A DNA stretch of 64,000 bases from Trichoplax adhaerens (GCF_000150275.1 NW_002060945.1:197872-261871); one strand, 5' to 3'. Positions 11,651 to 24,589 are shown, counted from the stretch's first letter. Numbers and translations are program-made. Notes: generated from the sequence alone by a model not told the origin.

Positions 11651-11955
11651 GAGAATTTGTGGTCAGGGTCTGGAGGGAGTCTTCGTACTGCAGCATTAAT
11701 TAATTGGAGGAACCAATGGTCTAAAAAGTTAATGTGCTCTAGTGATTTCATCCTTTCTGCTCTACTTTATCTTAATAAGGAATTGAACCCTACCAACCAA
11801 GTATTAGTACTATCTCTTGACTGTCATTATTGACGATTATCTATCAAGATAGACCGTACAAGAAAATATTTTTCTCTCTTCTAACGTTATACTCGTACAA
11901 TTATTATTAGTCGGATAAAAATCACTCTTTCATCAGTAACTTAACGATAGCAACC

Positions 11956-14900
11956 ATGCCCTCTGAATCGGCTAAAAAACGACAAGCCAAAAAGAAGCAA
12001 CAAGCCAAGGCCAGATCGAAAGGTGCAGCCAAGTCGACGAACGGCTCTGATTCTTTAAAACAGTCTACAATCGATAAAGGTTGGTCGTCTACCGGGGTCT
12101 TAGATAGCCACGCTCAATCCCGTGATATCCATATCTCCAATTTTTCTCTGACCTTTCATGGAGCGGAATTATTGACTGATACAAAATTAGAACTTAATTA
12201 TGGTAGAAGATATGGGTTAGTTGGCTTAAATGGTTGCGGTAAGTAATTTCTATCATTTTTGGTAATGGATTAAGTACTTGAATGGTGTTGCCGGGAATGA
12301 TAATCGAAAGTTTAAAAATCCATCTTTCAATTTTCACTATCGCCTTCACGACTTCATTCAATACGTAGTGGGACTACATACTGCACATACCATGATACCG
12401 TATACAGTACTGGAGCCGGAGGCCATACGGGAGTCAACTCCCTGCATAGCTGAATAGTCCACACTACTAGTGTACTACTGTACAGCACAGTAGAAGCACA
12501 CAACAGCATGAAGCGATTTTTCATTGATTCGATCACGACATTGTCACACCACTGTGAATAATGGACGGTACGTACGCGTACACGTGATCGTAATCGTACC
12601 GACAGTATGAAATAGTCTGCATGAATCGAGTTGGCTGGCCTGTCACTATAGTCTATGAATACTGCCATCGCTTTTTTGCATCAAAGTACTGTAGAATATC
12701 GACTGTTATTCAAAAAGTCTCATTCACTTTGACGTGATATTGCAATACTGTACTACTCTGCTGCAATATACTGTAGACAATATTGAAAATGAGGTTAGGA
12801 TAACTTAAGGTCGTGTTTAGATATTAACCATTTCGTGTGTGTTACTGTGTAATATCGTTTTCACAGTAATTTTAGTCCACAGAGGAATCCAGTACTATGA
12901 AAGCTTTTTATTACAAGGTTCTAAAGAATAGTACAGCAATAATTAATTACTCACAAGAATCTAGTCTAAAGTAATCTGAGCTCAATTAGATATCAAATCT
13001 TTTTCCCTCCTTTACGCTCAGATTTGTACACCTTATATACTTTTCTCTGAATCTATTTAAGGCAATAACATCGTCTACAATCAGACATGAATCATCACTA
13101 CATTTTACAGTATTAATCAAACTGCTTACAATATTATTACTTTACCATTAATGTCCAACACCGTAAGGTATTGGGCATCTTTACAATCTTAGTATTTCAA
13201 GTCGTATAACGTCCTGTACCATAATTAGTTAACAGCTATATTAGTGAATAACACTTTCTAATATAGTAGTTACCAGTCACCTAAATCTAGCTGCACAAGA
13301 ATATCTATTTTTAGAAACTTAACTATTCTAAATATAGTACACAACACAATCAAATATAGCTATCGCTACAAGCAAATATAGGGTGCATCACTACATACTG
13401 TCAGCCATTTTTAATAGTCCGTTCTGTACTGCATGTACGAGTACCGTCATCAGTCAGCGCAATTAGCAATGACTAACGATAAATTCAATTGCGGTTTTGT
13501 AATAACGTTTCAGTGTTGAAATCAAGTAAGAATCCCTCGTTAAGCGTGACAGGTTTGATAGGGTATGATACTTTGAATGGTTGATAGAACAAAGATACGA
13601 TAATGTACTTGTAAAGTTTATACTGTAGTTACATCCTGTACTGTACAGTAAATGCAACTGGTGTAGATTGTACCGGAGACTAGAGCTACTGTGCTGCCTG
13701 ATGGCTACAAACTTAGTGATTTGATATCACTTGAAGCTCTGAATTTGACAAAGTTGACGTACTATTATTCCCTGTGCAAGCTATAAATTGATTATCCATT
13801 ATTGACAGTTGACTATTCGTTGTCCTTTAGCAATGGATTGAACAATTTATGTATGATACCTACGAATGTATGTTATAGTATACAGTAGGTAGAGTTAGCA
13901 ATATTGCAATGCTAGAAAATCTCCATCTCCACGCATCATATAGAATGATTATAATATTGAAATACACTTTTATAGGTAAATCAACACTATTAGAATGTCT
14001 AACATATCGAGATATTCCAATACCGGATCATATTGATATCTATCACTTATCGGAAGAGATGGGTAAAAGCCAAAAAACCGCTATTGAAGCTGTTATGGAA
14101 GTTGACGAGGAGAGGATTAGGCTTGAACAAGAGGCAGAAAGATTAACTGCTGAACTACAAAAGGGAAATGACAGTGCTCATGATCGCATAACCGAAATTT
14201 ATGAACGTTTAGATGAATTAGATGCTGATAAGGCTGAGGTAAAAGATTACGTAAATTATTTTATGCCATACTAACTCAACACATATCTCCTGAGCATTCA
14301 TATCTATGTAATAAATGAATGCAAATTGTATTCAATCTACAGTTAATGCCATAGTGTACTATTATATTTTACTGCAAAAATAGAAAATTTTTTTATCTGC
14401 ACATTCGATCCTCGCCATGGAAAATTTCTATACGTATTTTTGTTAAGAGTATAATATACTACCTAATTGACATTATTCGAAATTGTTGCGAAGGTTAGCA
14501 AAGTATATATCCTTCGACAATGTGGTAACCTTTTACGTTATACCACAGTATTTGAATAGATGCGATAATATTATTGCGTATTGATTCATTGCTAATAAAT
14601 ATTGTAGGTGAGAGCCTCAAGAATACTACATGGGTTAGGATTTACGAGCGATATGATGAAAACCAAGACTGAAGATTTCTCCGGCGGTTGGAGGATGAGA
14701 ATTTCACTCGCCCGAGTTTTATTTGTCAGCCCAATGCTTATGCTATTAGATGAACCTACTAATCATTTAGATTTGGAAGCATGTGTATGGTTGGAAGAAG
14801 AACTAAAGAAGTATAGCAACTTCTGCTTTCTTTAAACTAATTCTGTCTTACTTTACTGTGACGAGTTGTCTTGTTTGTATTCAGGTATAAACGAATTCTA

Positions 14901-16925
14901 GTGATTATTTCACATTCTCAAGATTTTCTTAATGGAGTATGCACAAACATTATTCACATGCATGAAAATCAATTGATTAGTTACTCGGTAATTATCCATT
15001 ATATAAGCGCGTAAAGATATTTCACAAATTTTTTGAACCCAATTTTCTATCAAAATGCTACAGTAAATTATAGTAAGCTTTTCATAAAATATATTATATT
15101 TATAGGGAAATTACGATACCTATGTGCGTACCAGAGCTGAATTAGAAGAAAATCAAATGAAACGATATAACTGGGAACAAGATCAAATAGCTCATATGAA
15201 GGTTTGATATTACTGTCTAAAGCAATTTCTCCTACTATCAGGAAATCGGCTGTCTTAGAAGCTGAAAATTAAATTGAATTGGGTGTTTTTTATGTCCTTT
15301 TAAGGATTATATAGCTCGATTTGGCCACGGTAGTGCTAAACTTGCTAGGCAAGCTCAGAGTAAAGAAAAAGTTTTAGCGAAAATGGTAGCTGGTGGGTTA
15401 ACAGAAAAAGTTATTCAAGATAAGGTAATCCCTTCACTTCAACTAGTATTCAGAATTAGATATTTACTGTTAGCTGTTACTTAATCTTTCCGACATGCAT
15501 ATATAGTAGAGTAAATGCTTTTATTTTTATTAACTATTGTGCCTTCGTTTTTAATCAATTTTAAACATCAACTTTTATTCGTAGTTACTTTCATTCTACT
15601 TTCCTGAATGTGGCAAACTTGCTCCACCTGTGCTTATGGTTCAACAAGTTTCATTTCGATATTCCGATGGAAAGGTAAATCCCCGAATTATATCATGTCA
15701 TAAATTGACTGTTGTCATATAAGACAATGTACTGTGTTTGGATTTAATGACTTAACTTTAATGTTCCATATTCGCTCAATTAAGCCCTACATTTATAAAG
15801 ATCTGGAATTTGGGCTAGACCTGGAATCTCGAGTAGCTTTGGTTGGCCCGAATGGTGCTGGTAAATCTACCTTACTGAAACTGTTAGATGGAGAGGTAAC
15901 GCTCTATTGGTATAAAATCAAATCAATTTCTTATCCGATTCCAGTTTTATTGAAAGATTGTGATAGTTAAGCGAAACAAAGTCTTGATACTATGTTTACT
16001 ATCTTGACCAGTTATCACCAACAGAAGGCTTAATTAGGAAACATGGCCATTTGCGAATTGGTAGATATCACCAAGTAAGATCTCTTGAAGCGGTTAACCG
16101 TTTCATTATCCCTTATTGATATTAACTAATAAGTGAAAAAAATCTTAAATATGGTGTTATTGTGTAAATCGTAGATTTTTTTGTGGGTCATCTATGTCTT
16201 ATTTGTAATAAATTACTAGTAGGTACAGTAGTACTGCTAATGCGTGATGTTGCTGCAAGCGATACTAAGAGAATAACCTTGTACCATTTTGTAGCATTTA
16301 AAAGACCATTTGGATCTAGACTTATCAGCAGTTAAATTTTTAATGAAATGCTTCCCTGAAATCAAGGAAGTAGAAGAAATGCGAAGAGCTCTTGGACGAT
16401 ACGGTTTAACTGGGAAACAACAGGTATAGTAGATTAGTGCTTACATGCATCAAGCGTAATAAATGGTATCGTGCGGTTTTAAGTCTATTGAATCATTTGC
16501 ACCTGTACTTTACAGATGTGTCCGATAAAAAATCTTTCAGATGGCCAGCGCTGTCGCATTATATTTGCTTGGCTTTCATGGAGTAGACCACATATGTTAT
16601 TACTAGATGAACCTACTAATCACTTAGATTTAGAAACAATTGATGCCCTAGCAGCTGCTATTAATGATTTCGAAGGAGGGTTGGTGCTAGTGAGTCACGA
16701 TTTCCGATTGATAAATCAGGTAGATTATATTATTTTAATCAGAATTTATCAAATAATTATTTAGGTATTTATTTGCCATGTACATGTCTATTAAAACTTT
16801 AATGCTTTTATTTACGTTTTTAGACCGCGAAAGAGATATGGGTTTGTAAAAATGAAACCGTAACAGTTTGGAAAGATGACATTCAATCGTACAAAGCACA
16901 GTTGCGATCCTCAATTGATCTATAA
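11956..16925 (+). CDS. ABCF2: ATP-binding cassette subfamily F member 2 (ABCF2), 588 aa, 12 exons
   Basis: ABCF proteins are soluble twin-ATPase proteins without membrane domains, related to ribosome-binding translation factors. Exons: 11956-12238, 13976-14238, 14608-14810, 14885-14987, 15106-15201, 15305-15424, 15585-15674, 15785-15895, 16012-16074, 16295-16423, 16516-16719, 16824-16925. All introns are GT-AG, phases match, and the spliced frame is open (1767 nt). The N-terminus is Lys/Gln-rich and basic (1-30). NBD1 has Walker A GLNGCGKST (90-98), signature FSGGWRMR (206-213) and Walker [13 protein letters not shown] (226-237). The linker has [10 protein letters not shown] and [22 protein letters not shown]2 has Walker [10 protein letters not shown] (407-415), signature LSDGQ (494-498) and Walker [12 protein letters not shown] (515-525). 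The order and linker closely match animal ABCF2 (about 620 aa in human). Intron 1 is large (1.74 kb) and contains TACAGTA-type motifs; the others are 74-373 bp. No inactivating change is seen. Confidence 0.97.
12239..13975 (+). other. Large first intron of ABCF2, palindrome-containing
   Basis: The donor is GTAAGT at 12239 and the acceptor TATAG ends at 13975; the intron splits the glycine codon of Walker A (LNGCG|KST). It contains several GTACTGTAC/TACAGTA copies (for example near 12400-12490, 12745 and 13638). The open frames inside (12354-12668 and 13463-13657 on -) look like chance. Confidence 0.85.
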
Positions 16926-17078
16926 TACTATTTTACCCTCTAAGATATCCTGTACCGATAACAATACATAACTATATCTAAATTTTAGGTTTAAGAGGTG
17001 ATATCCAGTCCGTTCGTAAATATTGTACTATCCAATTTTCGGATACCTCGAACTTCGATTATCCACTATTCCAATATT

Positions 17079-17084
17079 AATAAA
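17079..17084 (+). terminator. Putative polyadenylation signal of ABCF2
   Basis: AATAAA lies 154 nt past the ABCF2 stop codon. In such AT-rich sequence the hexamer is common, so support is positional only. Confidence 0.35.
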
Positions 17085-18243
17085 TTACGATATTTTCAGA
17101 AAAGCTAACATATTAAATCACAAGATAGCCCTTGTATCATCGTAAATCTTAGAAAAGAAATAACAATCCTATCATGGATTAATATTTAATTTTCTTTTGT
17201 AAACATTTATTAATCATTGTTTATTGACATATTTGTTTCTACACCTCAGTAATTTGTTTTAATATTGTCTCTGGATATTTGCTCAAAAGTAGCTATTTAT
17301 ATCAATAAATTTCTTGTCTTTTTTAAGTTCTCGTAGAGAGTTTGATTTAAAAGCTTTATGATTTAATGAAAGGCATATAAATATGGTTACTGACTTCGAT
17401 TGTCACCATAGAACGATAGTAGAGATCCACTTATAACACTACATTCGAGTAAAATACGTATAGTTACTATAATTTTTACTACTCTCGGTTTAGGTCTCGC
17501 GTAAATCATACCTACACATGTATATTAAGAAAGCTTTAATACCACTGTAAGGATATTTTAACTTTTATTACTGCAGAACCGAAATTGTAGAATTTAAAGT
17601 TTTCTTTTAACCGTATCGCACTTATCAGCGACGTACTTACGTCCATATAGACTAAATCTGGTATTTCATCCTCTACCCTCTTTTATTAATCGTTTAGATA
17701 ATTATTAAACTCATGTAGTCGAGTACGTACAAATCCAGCCTTGACTACTGTAAGATTACATAATCAAATTATTATGTGCGTATATAATAAAATAATAGCT
17801 ATAATTATAAATTATTAATAAAATTCCGTACGAAAATAAAAAAGGAAGTAATAAGATGTATATGTATATGACCGTTTTCGAGTGAGTGACGTTATTAAAC
17901 TACTATTGTCCGGTCGATCACAATAGTTAGTGAAAAATGATTGCAGTTTTGTCCTTCCACAGAGCGAAAAAATGAAGTTTTTATTTACTTTTTACTGTAT
18001 TAATTAAGAAGCTATGCTAAAGAAAACTACATTTAAAATAAATTTGATTAATAGCGGAATTGTCAATTACGTATTGTTACAGATCATAATTGTAACAGTA
18101 ATGTACCTTATATTGCATCGACTATTCTAGATCGATTGTAATATTTCATCAAATTTTTAACAACTTGATGTTAAAAATGGACGCTAAAGAAGCATTAAGT
18201 GTTTTTTTATTCTATTAAATTCTCGCAATAGTACAGTATCCCT

Positions 18244-18552
18244 ATGAACTTGCAGTTAAACATAAAACGAGAAAGTACCGGATTGCTGAAGCTAATTGCT
18301 AAATCCTTGGAGCGCAGATTATTTGAAAATGCTCACCTTTTCAGTCGGTGTAACCCTCAACTGCAAATTAAGATCAACAGTCCACTACTTACCAATTGTA
18401 AAATCAAAGCTAGCTATTTAAAATTTTTGCTACAATTGTATTACTGTGACTTGAATGAGGACAACATTTTCGTTAAAGATGTTGTCGCAAAGCAATGCAA
18501 GAAAAACCCTACAAAACGATGCATCATAGAATCTTTATTTGTTTCGGTGTAA
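18244..18552 (+). CDS. Possible single-exon gene, 102 aa, unrecognised
   Basis: The frame runs from ATG at 18244 to TAA at 18550-18552. The protein is basic, of mixed composition and not low in complexity. It has Lys/Arg clusters (SLERRLF, KQCKKNPTKR), six cysteines and a hydrophobic helix-like segment (YLKFLLQLYYC). The base composition is a little richer in GC than the flanks, which favours coding. I recognise no family, and no clear poly(A) signal follows. It could be a small nuclear- or mitochondrion-directed protein, or a chance frame. Confidence 0.3.
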   Translation: MNLQLNIKRESTGLLKLIAKSLERRLFENAHLFSRCNPQLQIKINSPLLTNCKIKASYLKFLLQLYYCDLNEDNIFVKDVVAKQCKKNPTKRCIIESLFVSV

Positions 18553-19246
18553 ACTGCTATGTTATAAATATTCCTTATCAAGCATGATGAAAGAAGTCTT
18601 ATATCAAATCGTTTGATTAGCACAAGAGTCTTTTTAAGATTTTTGTAATATACTTTGTGATAATAGTATGAATTCTATTAATAGAGATAAACAATATTAG
18701 GGTATTAGGTCTCGGTAAAGAAACTAACCATATAGTAACAAAAATATGTAGTATTATTCGATAAGAAATGAAATTAGTCCTAGAAATTAACTAAACAGTA
18801 AATCGTAAGTCTATGGCGTATACGTACAAGTATACGAGTAATAAGTACAGTTTATGCATATCTACTGATTATCCTACTATAGTAATTGGGTACTAAATAT
18901 GGCCAACTTCATGTATAATACATAGCCCATGAGTAGATACCGTTAGTTCATTTAATTGATATAGCTAAATCTTCCATCATTGTAACCATCATACGTATAT
19001 AATAGTCGCACTGATATAAAAGTATCGAGTTCGCACTTCATACATTATAAAGACAATTTGGATAGTTTTCGAGTTAGCCGACTATTAACCGCAGGGCTCG
19101 AGTAAACTGCATACATAATATTGAGATTATCAAAATTATATATCGTATATAACACGATAACGTTATACAAGATATTATGTTATTCTATATATTCTTATAT
19201 ATATATATATCATTCACGTAGACGCATATGCGCAGGCTTGATAGTG

Positions 19247-20491
19247 TCATGTCAGAGGTTGGGCTTCGAAGCTTAATTTTTTATCACTTAAGGAAGATCT
19301 TCTTCTAAACTCACCCCAAGCAAGATCCATCATTATTTGTAATTTGGATAATTTAAGTACATTATGCTCAGCAATAATCATGTTTATGAATGGTACAGTA
19401 TAATTATAGTCACGCCTATCAGGATAAAATACGTGGAATCGATGATTGTATACTGGTTTAACCTTAACTTTTTCCGCTAATATGCCAAGATATGCATCAT
19501 CCACCATTTTTAACAGTTTGACCGAAGGTTGTACAGATAGCATTTTAGTTACAACATCTGCAGACATAATATAAGCGAATCCAGAGCAAAAAGGTGGGAA
19601 GAAGCGCTTGCCATAATCTGAATAGGGCACGTAATATTTATGACCTTTTTTCCGTACAACTAATAACTGACCAAGTTGCTTGTTCACGCGACCGACCCAA
19701 AAATTGGTACTGTTACCCAATAACTGATAGCCAACATATTCCATTAAACGAGGTGCATTCAAGAATATATCGTCGTCTCCTTTAAATAAATAAAATGGTT
19801 TACAATAATGTTGAGCCCATTTCATTGCAAAGACAGTTTTGAGTGTTAAATTGGCGTAATTATCGGTAAAGGTACCCATAACTAAATCTTGGTAGTAACT
19901 AGCTTCTTTTTCAACTGCTTGTTGAATCTTTGTAACATTACTACGTCCAATAACAAAAACCAATCGCCAAGCGCTAGTTGTCCCAATTAAATTGTTAATT
20001 GCTGTATTATTGCCCCAAGTCATGCGAATATTTTTACGCCGTTGATGATTTGTTGGCCTTGAATTAATCACTAGAACGAGTAAATGACGGCGATCGCATG
20101 GTTTGCAGGAGTGTTGTTCGTCCAAGTAATCGATAGGAGGTTTGGGTGGAATAATTTCGTCCAAGTTGTACGTTACCGTAGTATCTACGCAAAAAGCGGT
20201 TAATTGTTGGATTCGAACACTATTACTAGAGCGTGATGTCAGCGTCGATATATTTTTTCGTGGACTAGTTGGAGCACTTTTTTGCTCGATTGAGCAACAA
20301 TTTAACTTATTATTATTATTGATTTGTTTCTCAGTCGTAATTACCCGAACAGGTGCTGACATTGTCTGGACGTTGTATAGAAAAAAGACTACGTTGAGAA
20401 TAAAAAAACCAAAAAGTAATTTAGCTGAACGCTTAGGGTTACTTGAAAAACCATTAATCATGCTGTTAAATCGTCTGTAACAGTTGTACAT
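19247..20491 (-). CDS. Beta-1,3-galactosyltransferase / N-acetylglucosaminyltransferase family (GT31), 414 aa, intronless
   Basis: The predicted enzyme is a type II Golgi glycosyltransferase that transfers Gal or GlcNAc from a UDP-sugar in beta-1,3 linkage to glycan acceptors. The sequence shows a short cytoplasmic tail, one membrane anchor (about residues 23-40), a Ser/Thr/Asn-rich stem (about 45-125) and a catalytic domain from about 135. GT31 motifs are present in order: RRKNIRMTWG (151-160), FVIG (179-182), YQDLVMGTFTDNYANLTLKT (200-219), the metal/nucleotide-binding DDD in FKGDDDIFLN (236-245), YVPYSDYGKRFFPPFCSGFAY (287-307), and VDDAYLG (330-336) in place of the usual EDVYVG. Sequons occur at N161, N185, N214 and N260, among others. 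The length is near the family norm. ATG codons at residues 1 and 11 are both possible starts. The donor/acceptor specificity cannot be read from sequence. It is convergent with ABCF2. Confidence 0.95.
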   Translation of the reverse strand: MYNCYRRFNSMINGFSSNPKRSAKLLFGFFILNVVFFLYNVQTMSAPVRVITTEKQINNNNKLNCCSIEQKSAPTSPRKNISTLTSRSSNSVRIQQLTAFCVDTTVTYNLDEIIPPKPPIDYLDEQHSCKPCDRRHLLVLVINSRPTNHQRRKNIRMTWGNNTAINNLIGTTSAWRLVFVIGRSNVTKIQQAVEKEASYYQDLVMGTFTDNYANLTLKTVFAMKWAQHYCKPFYLFKGDDDIFLNAPRLMEYVGYQLLGNSTNFWVGRVNKQLGQLLVVRKKGHKYYVPYSDYGKRFFPPFCSGFAYIMSADVVTKMLSVQPSVKLLKMVDDAYLGILAEKVKVKPVYNHRFHVFYPDRRDYNYTVPFINMIIAEHNVLKLSKLQIMMDLAWGEFRRRSSLSDKKLSFEAQPLT

Positions 20492-20721
20492 ATCGCTCGA
20501 CTTAATCAGATGATGTTTTTCACTTTAACAATGAATCCGGTATTCTTGTTATTAATTGTTCCAATAGTTAGCGATGTTTCCAACTGTACTATGTCCCTAT
20601 GTAAAGGAAAGTGGGAAGTTAATTTAAAGTAATTTACAGTTAAGCAAGCCTAGGCCAGAAGTGTATTATAGTACAGTCTTGAGTTCGTGATTACAAGTGA
20701 ACTTGCAGTACTGTACTTCAA

Positions 20722-20947
20722 AAAGTAATTCGTTCTGCTCTGTTTGCTATGTAGCTTTACAGTACAAACCTCATTCATTTATAGTGCTACATTGAAACAG
20801 TCGAAAAAGGCAATTCGTTCTATTTTTGCTATATAGCTTTACAGTATAAACCTCATTCATTTATAGCGCTACATTGAAACAGTAGAAAAAAGCAATTCGT
20901 TCTATTTTTGCTATATAGCTTTACAGTATAAACCTCATTCATTTATA
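20722..20947 (+). repeat. Three tandem copies of an 82-85 bp unit
   Basis: The unit contains AATTCGTTCT...GCTATATAGCTTTACAGTA followed by AAACCTCATTCATTTATA. The AATTCGTTCT anchor falls at 20727, 20812 and 20894, giving periods of 85 and 82 bp. The third copy is truncated after CATTCATTTATA. Confidence 0.9.
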
Positions 20948-22794
20948 CTCGTATGCTAAGTTTATTTAATCACGTACGGGAATTTTAAAAAATTGCTTAG
21001 TTGGATATGTCAGTTCGGTCATTTCTAGCTAATGGCTGTCTAAAATATCTAAATTCAGTCGACTATTAGACATATGACTGTAAAGTATCCTATTTTGCTA
21101 GACATCGATTGCTACACCGCATTAACCTGCATTAAGGATTAATTAGATTGGGATATTGCACTGTACTACGAGTCTAGGACACCACTAGTACAAACAAGCG
21201 TCGCTAGTAGTTAATTAAAGTATTGAAAACTCTAAAATTCGAACTCATTACCCTAATTCACTCCCAATATGGTCATTAATACATTACTTGATATGTGTGC
21301 TGTCCAATGTAAACGCTACCAACTATTTAGTGTCGAACAGAAGCATGAGTCAAAAAGTGAAGAGGTTTAACGCTCAACGTCACTACGCTATTGGGCTTCA
21401 TTAATTGTTGTCTATAACCATTGTGTTGGCCACAATTTACAGTATATAGTCAGTCAATATACAGATAAAGTAAACTATTTTTATAGCCGTTAACCAAAGT
21501 AGAAATAGAGTTTTATCTAGTAGAAGGCATTATCCGTAATCGATTTCTAGTAAATTCAACTAACATTAAATTATTCAAGGTGCGTAGACACTGCAGGGTG
21601 TCTACCTTTTAGATAGCTTTGTCCGGCAAAACGCATAACTCATGAAAGCCATTAACCATGTATAGAATTCGAGTATTGCAACTCAAAGCCCCTTTCCTGC
21701 ATCGTTTCATAACGATTGAAAAGGAAATTTTCAGCATATCCAATAGCAGTATCAATCAAGTAAGCTAAGCGTACTTTGATCTTCAATATATAGAAAGACT
21801 AGAGTAGTGAACAAGTGAGTTCGATTGACTGTTAACGATGTAGTCTACATCCTATTGATGGTCATCACGTACAGTAATAATAATTTTAGCTTCGTAAGCA
21901 CGTGTTATCTACTAGTCGTAGTGCTTCAATTTAAATCTACCACTGCTATAGCCAGTACAAGCACCTTTCCTTTACCTTGATTTATGTTTTGAATAGGTAA
22001 TTGAGAATGGTATCAAAAAAATGTCATCCAAATTCAACAATTGTATCAACCGATTCAGTTAATATATTATTATCCCACTATCAATGATTGCCACTGAAAC
22101 TGGATACTAAGCATTTGCAACAATCTACTCAACATCAAAAGATTCATTTCAAGTAAGGATACTACCAATCGAATCCATACTCTTGCTACAATAAATTTCT
22201 GACCTCCTATTGATTCATCAGCTCTTTGGTCAATTTCCTAGATGGATCTTAAGACTGCACTTTCTGCTAGCCATTTTCTTTTTTATTCATCGACATTCGA
22301 TGACAGCCCTAACCTAAGTCCCAGTCAGGATTGTTTTCAATTTATATACTGTACGTATACTGTATACTCGTATGCTTTACTGTCGACTGTATTGTACTGT
22401 ACTGTATATCCAGTGTAATTAATACTACTATAGCATGAACCAATGACGCAACAATCCGTTGACTGGCGATGGAGAGGAAAGTACTGAAGTAAACTTGCGC
22501 TTGCGTACAGAGAATTTCATCTGCAAATGAGGCTAGTGGCGGACTACAGTATTGTACTGTGCGATACAGCATGATACTGTATCGTTAATTGGTGGTGCAA
22601 ACCCATAGGTTACATTATGTTTGCAATGCCATGTTTGCGCATAGGTATTATCAGCAAATGGTGTTTCAAATCAGGCTGCAGTGTACACAGTACTGTACAC
22701 TGTACACTGTACTCGCAGCAGCTTTTCTAGTACTACAATCCACCTCGAAGCATCAAGTGTTGACTAATGCTTGTACAGTACAACCACCACTATG

Positions 22795-24390
22795 GACTAC
22801 TTGAAATTACTGGTAGTTCATGATACAGTTCTAACGAAGAGCTTTCTTTTTCATCTCATGATTAAGGAGATGAAAAAAAAGTCTACGGCAAAAATTGAGA
22901 CCATTTGCAAGCTATACTGTAATACCATGGTACCATACTACCGTATTGTAGAGGTTTCTTTTTTATCTGGTTATTACGGATAGGATCAGTAGTCTGCGCT
23001 AAAAATTGAGACCATTTCCAAGCTGGAATACCATGGTACCATACTACCGCACAGGTTTCGTTTTTATCTCGTCATTACGGATAAGATCAGTAGTCTGCGG
23101 CCAAAATTGGGACCATTTGCAAGCTGGAACACCATGGTACCTCGTAATTGCGGATAGAATGTAGTCTGCGGCAAATATTTGGACCATTTGCAAACTGTAA
23201 TACTACCATAGAGGTTTCTTTTTTATCACGTTATTACGGATAGGATCAGTAGTCTGCGCTAAAAATTGGGACCATTTCCAAGCTGGAATACCATGATACC
23301 ATACTACCGCACAGGTTTCGTTTTTATCTCGTCATTACAGATAGGATCAGTAGTCTGCGGCCAAAATTGGGACCATTTGCTAGCTGGAATACTATGGTAC
23401 CTCGTAATTGCGGATAGAATGTAGTTTGCGGCAACCATTTGCTAACTGTAATACCATGGTACCATAGCACCATACTACCGTAGAAGTTTCTTTTTTATAT
23501 CGTCGTTACGGATAGGATCAGTAATCTGCAGTAAAAATTGGGACCATTTGCCATCTATAATACCATGGTACCATACTACCGTAGAGGTTTCTTTTTCAGC
23601 TCCTAATTAAGGATATGATGTACTGTAGTCTGCGGCAAAAATTGGGACCATTTGCAAGCTGGAACACCATGGTACCTCGTAATTGCGGATAGAATGTAGT
23701 CTGCGGCAACCATTTGCAAACTGTAATACCATGGTACCATAGTACCATACTACCATAGAGGTTTCTTTTTTATCTCGTCATTACGGATAGGATCAGTAGA
23801 CTGCGGCAAAAATTGGGACCATTTGCAATCTATAATACCATGGTACCATACTACCGTAGAGGTTTCTTTTTCATCTCCTAATTAAGGATATGACGTACTG
23901 TAGTCTTCGGCAAAAATTTGGACCATTTGCAATCTATAGTACCACAGTACTATGCTACCGTAAAAGTTTCTTTATCTCGTAACTACGGACATGATCAGTA
24001 GTCTACGGCAAAAAATTGGTACCGTCTGCAATGCCGCAGTAGTACATAGACTGCTTGAAATTACTAGTAGTCCATGAGACTTCTATAGAGGTTTCTCTTT
24101 ATCTCGTAACTACTGACATGATGTAGTCTAGAGCAAAAAAATTTCCACCATTTGCAAACTGTAGCATCACAGTACTATACTACCGTAGAAATTTCTTTTT
24201 TATCTCGTACCTACGGACATGTGTAGTCTGCGGTAAAAAAAATCGACCATATTACCCGGAATTACCAAAGACTGCTTGAAACTACTAGTAGTCCATGAAA
24301 CTATCATAGACGTTTCTCTTTATCTCGTCACTACTGACATGATGTAGTCTAGGGCAAAAAAATTTATCATTTGCAATCTGTAGTCCTGTA
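22795..24390 (+). repeat. Higher-order minisatellite array with three-monomer periodicity
   Basis: Degenerate monomers share GACCATTTGCAAGCTG, ATACCATGGTACCATACTACCG, AGAGGTTTCTTTTTTATCTCG and GTAGTCTGCGGCAAAAATTGGG. The ACCATTT anchor occurs at 22900, 23011, 23112, 23183, 23271, 23372, 23434, 23543, 23647, 23709, 23818 and 23922. The spacings are 111-101-71, 88-101-62, 109-104-62 and 109-104, so a three-monomer block of about 250-285 bp is itself repeated. The edges are more diverged and share a GACTGCTTGAAATTACTAGTAG element near 22796, 24050 and 24271. Confidence 0.9.
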
Positions 24391-24589
24391 CCTGTGAGAC
24401 TGTGACATAGAATAATGAATGTTGACATCAAGATCTCGTCGCTCACAGATAGTCATAGTGTAGGCCTGCAGTAATCCTATATACAAGTCTATTTTTTAAC
24501 TGCGGTATAACTATATCATTTAAATATACTAAACTCGACAGTATATTTTCGCTATCATTATTATTTAATAATACAGCACAATAATAACA

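Larger units (their letters stand above)
16926..19246. other. Convergent intergenic spacer between ABCF2 and the GT31 gene
   Basis: About 2.3 kb of AT-rich sequence. A possible ABCF2 polyadenylation signal lies at 17079, and one weak open frame lies at 18244-18552. There is an AT dinucleotide run at 19196-19210. No repeats or other exons were recognised. Confidence 0.6.

Noticed and set aside
12354-12668. 104-aa minus-strand frame in ABCF2 intron 1
   Set aside because: Intronic, with no domain and rich in repeat-derived motifs.
13909-13975. Upstream ATG extension in frame with ABCF2 exon 2
   Set aside because: The family alignment requires exon 1 to join at 13976, restoring the Walker A motif; the extension is intron sequence.
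22342-22983. Several 70-76 aa open frames
   Set aside because: They overlap TACAGTAC clusters and the first monomers of the satellite array, and have no conserved features.
22795-24390. CRISPR array
   Set aside because: Repeats are long, degenerate and of unequal spacing without unique spacers of constant length, and the window is clearly eukaryotic.
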